This document shows positions 25,112 through 36,480 of a stretch of DNA of 64,000 bases, in pieces (the stretch's first letter is position 1; each line of letters opens with the position of its first letter). The position numbers and the translations under genes were made by a program. This stretch comes from Hypomesus transpacificus. Its lineage: Eukaryota > Chordata > Actinopteri > Osmeriformes > Osmeridae. The stretch is from contig NC_061064.1 in NCBI RefSeq assembly GCF_021917145.1, positions 3,944,703-4,008,702 of the forward strand, given 5' to 3'. The notes beneath the pieces are model-generated. The model saw only the letters and a program-made list of their open reading frames with translations, made no database searches and had not been told where the DNA came from.

Positions 25112-28100
25112 TCACATGGGCTGTGAGCCGTCCCTGGGGAGGGGGTGCGTGGAGTGGTCCTGGGCTGCAGCGAGGTGGCGCAGAGTGACAGCCTGGGTGG
25201 CCTGCTCTGGGACCAGGCTGGGGTCTGTCAGGATGGACGTGGACGTGCTGAGGAGCCGGAGTGAACTCAGGACCACTGAGGAGGAACGGAGAGAGAGCAG
25301 AGAGAGGGAGGTGAACACAGGCCGAGAGAGATAGGGGAACACAGGCAGAGAGAGGGAGGAGAACACAGGCAGAGAGAGGGAGGAGAACACAGGCAGAGAG
25401 AGGGAGGAGAACACAGGCAGAGAGAGGGAGGTGAACACAGGCAGAGAGAGAGGGAGGTGAACACAGGCAGAGAGAGGGAGGTGAACACAGGCAGAGAGAG
25501 GGAGGTGAACACAGGCAGAGAGAGGGAGGTGAACACAGGCAGAGAGAGGGAGGAGAACACAGGCAGAGAGAGGGAGGTGAACACAGGCAGAGAGAGGGAG
25601 GAGAACACAGGGGGAGAGAGGGAGGAGAACACAGGCAGAGAGAGGAAGGAGAACACAGGCAGAGAGAGGGAGAACACAGGCAGAGAGAGATAGGTGAACA
25701 CAGGCAGAGAGAGGGAGGAGAACACAGGGGGAGAGAGGGAGGAGAACACAGGCCGAGAGAGGGAGGAGAACACTTTGGGGAACACAGGCCGAGACAGACA
25801 GACAGACAGACAGGCATGCAGAATACTGGAGCTACAGGACTGACTGGGTCTCAACGAGGGGAGTGAGCAGTGTTGGTCCAGCCACGACAAGGTGGTGCGG
25901 CACAGGTCCTCCACGCTAGCGGTAGACACCATCCCATTATAAGACTCAAACAGCGGCTCAATGATGATGCTGAACTAAACCCAAGTTAAGGGGGATAAAA
26001 ACGCCCGGTGTTTGAATGATAATGTACGTTCTAAAAACTTGCATATGAAAGAGAAACGTAAATCCGGGCGCTAGTTTTCCACAGAGATCTAGAGGGAGCG
26101 AAGAAGGATACAATCCAGAACTTCCAGTTCTGCAGCATCTGGGCCCGGACGTACTCACGGAACTTCTCCCTCATGTGATCGAAACGCTGGCGCGTGATTG
26201 GCACACCGGTGGCAGGAAGCTGCTGCTGGCACACGCTGCATGGGGACAGAGAGCGTCTCCAGTCAGCTACGCGCAGGCCTTCGGGGCAGGCCCGCACACA
26301 TACTCCCCAAACGAGCACGGTCGGACGCTGTTTCCGAGGCAGTGTGCGGTTTCTCACTTGATGGCTGAGTTGAGCAGCAGGATCTCCTCCCTCAGTCTCT
26401 GGGCCTCGTCGTGCAGCTGGCTCCTGTCCTGCTGCATCTTGCTGATGTACTCGGCCGTCTTCTGCAGCGTGGTGGCTTTGCTGATCTGGTAGGGACGACA
26501 GGGAGAATCACTGGGGCTCCACACGCCCACTCCCAGCTTAGCGGGAGTGGCAGACGTGACAGAGGTCGCGCTTTGAAACAAATTCGACTTCAAATGATTG
26601 GGTTTGAATGCAGTTCCGTGCGTTTTTTTGCTTTGCGTGTGTTGCGCTGACGCGACCCATCCCAGCAATACCTTTATACTGGGCTGAGAGCTCATCGTTG
26701 TGACAAGGCTGTGTAAGGTGTCGAATCCTATTTTGATGTTGAAGCGTCTCTTTTGCTCGGCAGAGATATGAGTGATCCTCCTGGACTCGGTCTGTAAGAT
26801 AAAGCTCTGCTCAGAGACACAAGATGTCAACATGGTGTCAGCCCAGAAGCCCCACGGCTCCCTGGGGTTACCACGGCACCAGATAAGCACGCCGCCATCA
26901 CATTAGTGAGAGATTCTTTTCTCGGGTAACAGTTGTCAGGGGGGAAGGTTTATGAATGGAGTTTGTGAATGTACCTTATGTGTTTCTGTCTTGGATTGGC
27001 CAGGTAGGGAGTGTGGGGACTCCGGATTGGATACTTTCTCCAGGAGGCTGGTGGGGGACGTTTGGCCCGAAGGACCTAAGAAACTTGCTGGAAAAAAAAC
27101 CCCGGTCAGAAGTCAGGATTTCAAACTTTAACGTCATTTTCCGACATCAAAAGAAACTTTGGAACCGCATACCGAAAGGATTTGAAATGTGTTGAGCATC
27201 GGTTAAGCTGGTCCTTTCAGTGCCATAGATCTGTACAGGGGAGAGCTTCTCTGTCTTGGGGATGAGGAGGGGTGTGTTGGTGTGTGCCATGCCCTGAGTG
27301 AGGAGGGCAGACACCGCAGAGCCCCGGGCCAAGCTGGCCTGGGCTCCTGCATGACCCCGGCTAGAGGTCTGGCAGTGCAGGGGGGGAAGGACAGGGGGGA
27401 GGACAGGGGGGAGGACAGGGGCCATCGAGGGCCAGGGGGCTCCTGGTTTTAGCTGGGACGCTGGCCCCCTTGTGGCCATGCTGCCACCTGACTGCTGGAC
27501 AAAACACATCCTGCAGTTAGCAGTAGAACTGGTACTTTTCATGCAAAGGTACCAAAGACATGTAGAAGAAATGATTGTATTATTCCATGACCTTGCAGCG
27601 CAAAGGTTTGAAACATGCCTGAAACCAAAAATGATATTTTCAAACTAAATCACTGAGGACTCCTTAAACAATAGTCTTACTAGAGAGTTAGGAGAAGTTG
27701 ACCTATGTCCTTTTGTAGCCACCAAAGTTCCATCAAACTCCAGCGCTGGTTTGCCTACAAACAAAAAAAGCTCAAAGTTAAGAGTTGAATACATCTCAAA
27801 GTAAAAGAGGGTATTGTGGTACTACGCCGTGTATTGATGATGAAAGTGGCAGGAGGCACTAACGTTCTTGCTTGCCCGACGACAGCAGCTTAGCCAGGCA
27901 GCTGCTCTGGGGAGGAGCGCTGGGGCGGGGCCCAGACAGGCCGCTCACGGGCACGGCCTCCCTCGGCCCCGGGGTCTTGTGCTTGCGCTTCCCCCTGCCG
28001 CTCCCCACGCCCCCCTGCTGAGGGGCTGAGAAGCAGTGGGCCGCAGGGACAGAGGGCAGGGAGGCGTGGGACGGGGCGGGCGCTACCGAGGGATACCCCT

Positions 28101-31100
28101 GAGAGATGCAGTGACTCGGGGGGTACATGTCCCCTGTGGCGGGGTAGCTGTGGGCCTGGTGGTCGGACCCTGGACCCCCCATGGACGAGGCTGTGTGGGT
28201 GATGACCGTGGATGCCAGAGTGCTGGACGAGGTGGAATGGTAACCGTACTTGCTACACGGAGGAGGGTATATGAAAGGGCTGCCTGAGGCGACGGGCTCT
28301 AAGCTGGCGGTTGCCGTGGAGATGGCAGCGCCAGGGTAAGACTGGTGTCCATAGGGCATTGCCCCGGATACCATGCCTGAGGCATGATACTCATTGTAGT
28401 CCTGCTGACCTTTGAACTTGGCCTCGTTGCTGGGGTCGAAGGTCATGTTAGAGGCCAGGGGTTGCTGGTGAAAGCCAGGGCCTGGCAAGGCATTGGATGA
28501 GGAGGGGTGAGACAAGCTGTCGGATGACAGGCTGGGCTGCAAGAGAGATCATCCATCAAGAGAGTACCGTGACATGTTCAACGTTTACAATACAGCAGTT
28601 GTGGGTAGAAGTTGTGAAGTACCTGAGTCAGGTGGGGGTTAACGTGCAGCTGAGGACTGCTGACCACAGGCGGAGGCACTGAGACAAAAGCTCCAGAGGA
28701 CAAGCTTTCAAAGTATTCACAGTCCGTATATCCAGTGTGCTCTGACGGCTGACCCCGGTAGCTCATAAAGATATCTGCAACATGACAGCACCAGGACCAT
28801 AAACAATATTTACACATATGGAAGAGACTCTACCTTGCCCTACTGTGTGTTCAGCTTCAAGGACAGATTCATTTGCTGAACAATCATCACTGGAAACACA
28901 CTCAAATGTAACTGTACCTTCATTGTTTAACCACCTACATTCCTCCTCTGTGTAACTGTCTATATTGTTTACTCAGCGAAGCTCTACTTCCGGATCGCCA
29001 TGTGGGATGTTGCAGGATGGCACTATGGAACATTTCTGGTGGGCTTCCAGAGAATGCGTGTCCCTCAGTCCCACTGAGTCCCCATGCAGAGGACTGGCAG
29101 CAGGAAGCAGCTCTGTACCCATGTCAGAGACATAGTGTCCACGGAATATCAAATGCCTTCAATGCCAAACAGCCATTCATAACAAACACCTTTCCTTTAC
29201 AACACCAAAACACAACAAACCCCTGTGAACACAACACGCTTGGCTCCGTCCCAACGTCGCCAGGTGTCCCTCTGTGTCATTTCAAATGAGTCCACCGGAC
29301 TTCAACACTCTGAAAACATGATTCACAGCAGAGCTGGCAGGAGACAGGAAGTCATTTCAGCGAATCCAAAACAAGTTGAGGTAAAATCCCATCCTCTGCC
29401 AGATGGAACAGTTTCAGTAAACACCTATTGAGCAGATGAATTACTATAAGTCATGCGTTAACCTACAAACACGCAAGAAAAACCAAGCAGTAGATAATGA
29501 CTTGATCAAGCGCCTACCAGTAGGTCCCTATGTGGCCGTCTCTGCACCAGTAACAACGTAGCTGGGCCACAACTCGGAGTAGCATCCACAGTAGCCTGGC
29601 AGGAAACACAACCAACAGCCAGGGCGGTGGACTCTCCTTTGGGCTTCCATTCCCACCGTGACGTGGGGTGACAGAGTCACATGGAGGAGCTCTCTATTTG
29701 TGTGCCTCCTAAACACAATGCCACTCACACGCCACCCGCTCTCTGGCCCTTGTGACAGAGACAGACAGCTGACCCCAGAGGACCCAGCCAGGCCTTGACG
29801 TGCATATCCGTACAGACACACACACACACACATAGTCGCCTCTATCACTGGCCAACTGCAGAATACAGTACAGAAAGATTTACACTGTGGAGGGATGAAA
29901 TGTTGTCATCGTTTTGCCATTCAATAAGATTCATGAAAGAGCACAAAGCAGAGAGGGACACTGGTAATTTCTCCATTCGTCTGCCCAAGTTCATCTGTGG
30001 AGGTGCTGTGTTTAACCACATCTACTTCCACTACCTCCTTCTGACGTGTTCAGCCCAGCTACTGACCTCCTCCTCACCCCCGAGGGTCAAAGCCAAAGAC
30101 ACACACACATACACACACAAAGTGACCACTAGAGATCCCTGACTTAGCAAGCATCCACTGAACAAACTTAACGCAAGAACATGGCTGCTGAAGCACAGTA
30201 GAAGTAAAACCAACAACTACTAACATCCAATACGTGATACATCCACACAATTCATGAGGTGAGATGATGATAGACTAATTCTAGCATTGATGACTTCTTA
30301 GGAGACAAAACATTATTAATGAGTCATCATTAGTAGTAAAACCTTCTATTCAATGCCAAACACACTACAAAAATATACCTTAGCCTAGGGTTTTCTTTGA
30401 TGAATCCCTAAAGTTTAATACAGAGATGGTGGCTAGTACCTCTGTAGGTCTGTCAGACAGGACGGGGTACAGTACCTGGGATATCCATGAAGTCCTCCAG
30501 GTTAGGGTGCAGGGGGGTCAGGCCAGGCTGAATCATATCAGCGTTGCTGGTGTAAGCTGAGGAGGTAAGGGTCAGACAGACAGAGGAGAAGATGGGTATG
30601 TGCCTCAGGGCATGTCTGTGTATTGGCCGTTCTTCTCATTTGATCCGTTTCAAGTTCCTTATTTATGGGGTGGTATCTTTCCTGAATTACAGACTCACAT
30701 GACGAAGTGTTTAACCCAGTACCTGTTCACTATCTGAAGTCCTCAACAATATACAGTACCAGTCAAAACTTTTACCTGGTACTGTATATATATGTAATGT
30801 TCCACTGTCGACATAGACCCGTCCCCCTCACTCACTGTTGTGGCGGTCCGAGGCCCAGGGGCATGGCTTCTGTGTCATGGTGAACAGGGTGTCGGAGATG
30901 TCTGATAGGAAGCAGTCCAGGTCAAACATGTGGGCCTCCTCCACTGTGGCTTCCGGCTCCTTGGACATGTGGCTGGACCATTTCTCCAGCTCGGCCCGGC
31001 AGATTTGACCCTGGACACAGTGAACAAGGGCATCAGACGCTGCCAGACTCTGTGACGGCCTGAGTTCACCACTAGAGGGCACTCATAATGCAACCGCCGA

Positions 31101-34100
31101 AACAGCGCAACATCATTTTAGAGAGGGAGATTTCAACCTGATCTTTTTAGTCACTGTACGACTAGAGATTCTACTTCTGTCCAAAAGTGAGATTATCTTT
31201 TCTTGCTAAGCAATTACGTACACAATAATACATCTGAATGAAACAGTGGTACTGTAACTTAATTGTACTAGATTAATTAATTCATAATAAAGATTAATAA
31301 TGCATATGGAAATTCTCTACTAACCAAAACAAAAAACAAACAATTCATGCAAAAACACATTATACTGTTGGTACACTTGCCTCCGAAATCTGTTCCAATC
31401 TCAAGAAAGCCATTCAAAGGCAGAAAGCCTCACTTTAAATCCTAGCACCAGTTAAAACACTAAAACACTCACAGCAAATGTGGATCCAGAGCCCGTGTCT
31501 TGTACCTGTGTTTAAATGAATGTGCCTCAACCACATCTCCTACTCTTCATGGTTCTCCACTAAGTCACAAAGCACATTTATAGGGAAGCCCAGGATTGGG
31601 AGGAAATGCTTTTGATTACGTCTCAGCTAACGACAACCCCTTTATTCACACTTTTCATGTTTTCCTTCTCAGAGGAAAATTATATTGTGTTGGTGTAGCT
31701 CAGAAGAAGAAGTATGCGTGTCACACTGAGGAAGCAGTTTTGCGAAAAACACTAGCCCCCTTACCTGGTTCCATTATGTCTTTTTATTCATTTCTTTATT
31801 CTTTTGTCCCTGACCTAATTCAGGCAGGCACACTCACGTGTGCACTGACGGCCCCCCGCCCCCCCCGCCCCCCGCCTGACACACACAACCTCTGAAGTCA
31901 GAAACAAGAAAATTAAAGACTTCCGTTCTGTCATTTCGGCCTGTCTTTCTTATTTACGATAAAAATGTTCTTGCTAAATGTTAATATCCCTTTTAGGCTC
32001 CTACAATTATCACTTGTATCAATGGTAACTCAGTTTCTATATTCATAATTTCTCAATTTCTTAAAGAATTATCCAGGGTGTGATGAATAATACCTTTTCT
32101 TAAAGTGAAAGGCAGTCTTATGACTTGTGAGCTGTGTTTACAGCAAAGGCATTTAGGATTTGAGTTGACAGTAGGTGCCCAGCTCTTGTTTTGTGACCTT
32201 TGACCTGAGTAGTACTTGTCGGCATGTATTCCTTTGAACCTCACAAACCCACTCTACGCAGAACACATAGAAACAGTCGACATCATCTGTGCTGTCGTTA
32301 CTGTTGCATAAATTATTGCATGAATGGTTGAGAGCAGGTAAAAGTTAAGGGGTTCGAAAACTGATTACAGAATGAATCCAGTGACAGAGTAATTGAACAG
32401 GCCAAACAGACAGTGTAAAGAGAGGCACGTGTCATCACTAGGGATCTTCCCAGGATGCATCAGCTTCTCCTCACAAGACGGCTGATTGTTTTTTGCCATT
32501 GTAACGTCACCGACCGACGCACACGTTTACAATTCCAGGAAAACATCAAAGTGTTAATACACCCCTGCTTAACGGTTCGTCCCCGGAAGTAGGTCAGATA
32601 TGATTAAGCGACATTAAAGTCTGAAGCCACCTCAGTGAAAATCAAACAGCAGAACTGAAGGACAGATTAGAGGTATTGTCACTGAATGCAATCAAAATGT
32701 GTAATTTGCACACAAATGTCAGCCCATGACGCAAGTCACTGAACATTTACTGATTTTTTTTGGTATCTTCCCTTTTCCTGCGCTGACTGTCCAGGGTGGG
32801 TCGAACATTTCTATTTATAGAGCCCAGCAGGATTTTGACAGTCATATGGTAAGCTCCTAACCTACAAAGGTAAATACAACTACGACTGGGTTATCAATTC
32901 CCCAACATCAATATCTCTTGTCTATCTTTCACACATGTCACCACCAACCTGCTTCAACCTACTGCATGAGCGGTGGAAATTCCACATTGGCATTAATATC
33001 AGTTACTGTTTAGTCACAGAGTCAATTGTCTGAGTTAGAGTCCATAAATCAAACATGTAAATTATGTCATTCTCACCTGCTGTAGCATTGACAAAAGACC
33101 ATCCTTGTTTTTCTGAAGCTAAAAAGGTAAAACAGATACATGTCAAGAAAACAGATGTATACTTTGCAGCTGTTACAGTACCATCTATCATGTTGACTGT
33201 TGGTTCACCCTTTTCTTGTGGTATATCCTCCACTTGTGGTATTCTTTGATCACAACCTCAATCCTGCGCTTCCAGTAGCTTCCCTCTAAAACAATTGCCT
33301 TCCAACACAGACCACAGAGAGGATTATAGTGGATCCCACTTCAAGTCAAACATAATAATAGAACAGTACATACTATACTGAGGAGGGAGCTGTAGGGGGC
33401 ATGGGGTCACTCACCTCAGGTTTGTGGTGCGATTCTGCCTCCAAGCCCTCCAGAGGAGTAACAAAGCCACAGACAGGGTTCTTCCTCTTCTCAACATCTG
33501 AAACCACGGAAGAAGAACCAAACTTTTACTTGTATTATATTGAACATAATAGAAATATGTTCAATCCATGGTTTTACCATGCAGACCACTCAAGAGTTTA
33601 ATACTTCTGCTACTATTGTTTGTGTTGTCTGACAGTGGCCAACCGCGTATTAATCATTTAGTTGTTTTACAATTTCTCATTTGGCTGAATAAATTGAATT
33701 ATGTGGCTCATAATCATACAAAGAGAGAGAAAGACAGAAATGATAACAAAAAAGTGCGTAACAAAAGAGATGAGGAGGTTGGGAAGGGGGTCTGTAGGAC
33801 TCACACTGAATGAACCAGGCTCTCCAGATTCCATTATTTAGACGGATCTTATCCCTCCACAGTAACCTAAGGCCCTTGAAAGACTTCCACTTTGGAGATA
33901 CAAGTTTACCACTGAAGAAGGAAACGTATCAATTCAGTACAAATAGATTAGTCAGAAAAGACAGATTTTCTCTCAAGAAAAAAATACAATATTACAGAAT
34001 TTAAAACAAAGTTCTCGATTCCTCCCATAACGTTTACATTGATACATAATACAGTGTGTCTGGGTATGTGTGTTCAGTATGCGAACAAAGATACAGAGAT

Positions 34101-35736
34101 ACAAATGTCAGATTTGATAGCAAACACCCAAAGCTCATCACAACATTGAGTCTATCTCACAGGTGACTCTGCTGGGCCCCCATCAGGGAAGCTCATCCAT
34201 CTAAACACTGACAAGCTGTTTTCCCACTCTGCCTCTCCGTTGACACCCAGCTGCACACGTGATGGTGAAAATGAACCACTTAGATGACTTAGCGCTTGTG
34301 GAGTTGCTTGGAAGCCAGGTTCGGGTTGGATGTTTTCAAACAGCAAATACACTTGTTGAGACATATGTCACATGCTCAGCAAAAAGACAGAAGGGGTCTT
34401 AACATTAACAGGGTGCTAATAGACTTCTGGGAGCATATCAACAAGGATAACTGATGTTCATGCGAAACGTTCAAAATGAGGCTCAGATATTACAGACTAG
34501 TGTCAACAAGCTCACACTATGTGACTAATATTGAGGAGTTCCAAACTGGTTGAAAAGTAATGCTCACATTAACTTTGAACAAATAGTGATGTGTCCTTAT
34601 TGTGTCTATTTACCAAACTGTTTCAAAACCATCGCAGATTTTAAAAAGTATTATAATAATGTGACATTATTGACAGACTTTAAATCTGTAGTATTGCTGT
34701 CTTTGCATACAGTAATATAATCTTATGAGTAGTATCACTAATTTGACACAGTGGGAATGGAAGGGGGAGTCTTCTCCTTGCCAAAGGTTACAGGCACATA
34801 ATATTACTGAAAGCAGTCCAGCTTCATATTGTGGAACATAGGCTACTTGGCAGAATATCCCTAATTCCTGGCAATAACAATGTTTTTCGAGGTCCTTAGT
34901 GGACATCTGTGGCTGCTATCGGTGGGATCAAGGACAGATCATTTGTTTTTTAAATTAAAGATTGGTTTAAAATGTAAAGGTATTGAAATAAAGTCAATGT
35001 ATGCTGAAATACGTTTGAAAAAGGACAGAGGACAGGATCACTCTGTTGCTCTCCTTTCCCTCAGTTGCAATGTAATTCACTGTTGCCAACTGACACCAAA
35101 GTCCAGTCTGCTGTCAAGATTTTGAGAGGAGTTTCGCAAGTAGGCCTACAGCAAGCCCACACAGAGTTGTAAGCATTCTCAAAAATACAGGTTCAGAATC
35201 ATGACCCTAATAATAAACTTGAAACTTTAAAACTTGTAACTAAAGATCTAGCAACATGTAAACTGGATAAGCGAAATGTACAGGTTCAGCAGAGTAATGA
35301 TGCAACACACGATGCATGGGCACAGATGACTGAAATCATCACCATTTTACGCACAAGTTTAACAGTGCATAATGATTTACCTGTAGGCCAGTGACATACA
35401 CTCAAATAACCGGGTAAGCGTTGGGTCAATGCTCAGACTTCCAGAACTAAGCGGACCGAACTTGTATGTTTGACACCATGTCCTGTTCACTGTATCGAAA
35501 TCATATCCCACCGTGGCTCCGCTTTTCCGTCTCCGTGGAGTGCAGTCACTGTGCGGAGAGGACACCATGAAGTGCCCGCTATGGATGACCTGTGTACGCA
35601 GAATAGAAGCAACAGCTGGTCCAGAACCAAATGCAGGCGGGTGATCCTCAGGGTCCGATTCTGATTCCGAGTCGGGTACGTGGTTAGGCTTTGCTTTTCC
35701 TGACAACCCGGAGGACATTCTGTCAACCTTTGACAT
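25112..35736 (-). CDS. mlxipl: mlxipl (ChREBP / MondoB), glucose-responsive bHLH-LZ factor
   Basis: Carbohydrate-response-element-binding protein, which pairs with Mlx to activate lipogenic and glycolytic genes. Coding exons (complement): 35381-35736, 33805-33911, 33415-33497, 33209-33298, 33077-33118, 30836-31010, 30476-30556, 28623-28774, 27864-28536, 27681-27754, 27173-27494, 26975-27087, 26672-26791, 26358-26485, 26112-26235, 25845-25974, 25112-25275. They total 2934 nt and 977 aa, with no frame break. Domains: Mondo region with IHSGHFMVSSPHSD (51-64), SIDPTLTRLFEC and SGKLVSPKWKSFKG; activation motif DLDCFLSDISDTLFTMTQ (256-273); NADMIQPGLTPL; Ser/Pro-rich centre; bHLH HISAEQKRRFNIKIGFDTLH (about 763-782) and leucine zipper to 838; C-terminal dimerisation/localisation domain to 977, containing NWKFWI and STSTSILTDP. 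SIDPTLTRLFEC and LSDISDTLF favour mlxipl over mlxip. The first in-frame ATG after a TAG is at 35736. The mammalian PKA serine motif RKPS after KKRL is absent. Confidence 0.95.
25290..25795. repeat. 24-bp minisatellite filling mlxipl intron 16
   Basis: About 20 copies of GAACACAGGCAGAGAGAGGG plus a GGA/GGT end; unit 24 bases, with some copies a few bases shorter. The array occupies nearly the whole intron between the last two mlxipl coding exons (25276-25844). Its unit length gives long false open frames on both strands. Confidence 0.96.
30749..30792. repeat. Short inverted repeat resembling transposon ends
   Basis: TATACAGTACCAG and its exact complement CTGGTACTGTATA flank a 13-base loop containing TCAAAACTTTT. 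ACAGTACCAGTCAAAA matches the start of a common fish Tc1-like terminal repeat. It lies in mlxipl intron 6. Confidence 0.5.
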
Positions 35737-36480
35737 TGAAGCTATAGATTCGCAGTGGACTTTTCCCCGGACTTGAGTCCCAGATATTTCTGCTTGACTA
35801 GTCACCGTTGAGGCGCGCGAAAGTTGACGCAGAGCACATTTGTCGGAACACCACTAGCCACGAGCCTGCTGTTGCATGGCAAAGAGATAGGACTGGTTAA
35901 TTCCAATGAGGCCTATAAGCTTCCCATGTCAACAGGTAAACAACTGAGAGTTGGCCATTACAACATGTCTCTTTAAAAGATATGAGGGAAGTCATAGACT
36001 GTTATGTAAAAAAAGACCTCTGCCCCAACCAGTCTTCCAGTCGAGGTCCTAGCTGGTCCAGCCAAACAGATACAGGCTACTTGTTTAAAGAGACAAGCAC
36101 AGCATGCACAATCCTGCTACCCCATGCAGACAATCAGACAGACAGACATTTGACCAAAAAAAGTCACAAGCACAGCAGCAGTATTAGGACAGTACACTTT
36201 GCATTGAAATGGCATGTTTTATTGGAGTAATGAAAAAAGCGTTGATAAAAGTATTAACTTTAATATTGTAAACTAAGCTGTTTCTGTTGAATGAGTAATT
36301 GTAATAAATATTTGCAGATTTACTGATCTAACTACATTACCCATAAGGCTTTCCGCTAACAGCTTCCGGGCCATGAGGTTAATTTGACGATTTGTTTGTG
36401 ACTTGTGTTAGCGGCGCGCGTAAGTTGTTATACGGTTGACAAACTTGTTAACTAAACCTATTGCAGCTTGAAATATAATA
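35737..36480. promoter_or_regulatory. Shared mlxipl/rpain head-to-head promoter region
   Basis: 744 bases separate the two start codons, so both promoters and 5' UTRs must fit here unless an upstream non-coding exon exists. There is no TATA box at a useful place. A match to the ZNF143 family element (ACTACATTACCCATAAGGC, 36331-36349; typical form ACTACAATTCCCAGAATGC) lies 132-150 bases before the rpain ATG. A GCGGCGCGCG patch follows at about 36411. Assigning mlxipl's main promoter here is inference. Confidence 0.6.

Noticed and set aside
25026..25817. Long minus-strand open frames rich in Cys/Ser/Leu
   Set aside because: Translation of the 24-base minisatellite in mlxipl intron 16. Only the ends belong to real mlxipl exons, in a different arrangement.
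25112..35736. Identification as mlxip (MondoA)
   Set aside because: The N-terminal GYDFDTVN...CQTY segment recalls MondoA, but SIDPTLTRLFEC, GFVTPL, VLEG-YWKRRIEVV, LSDISDTLFTMTQ and the bHLH sequence match ChREBP, and srrm3 next door fits the 7q11 location.
35737..35805. mlxipl start at 35805
   Set aside because: The codon there is GTG; the first in-frame ATG after the upstream TAG is at 35736.
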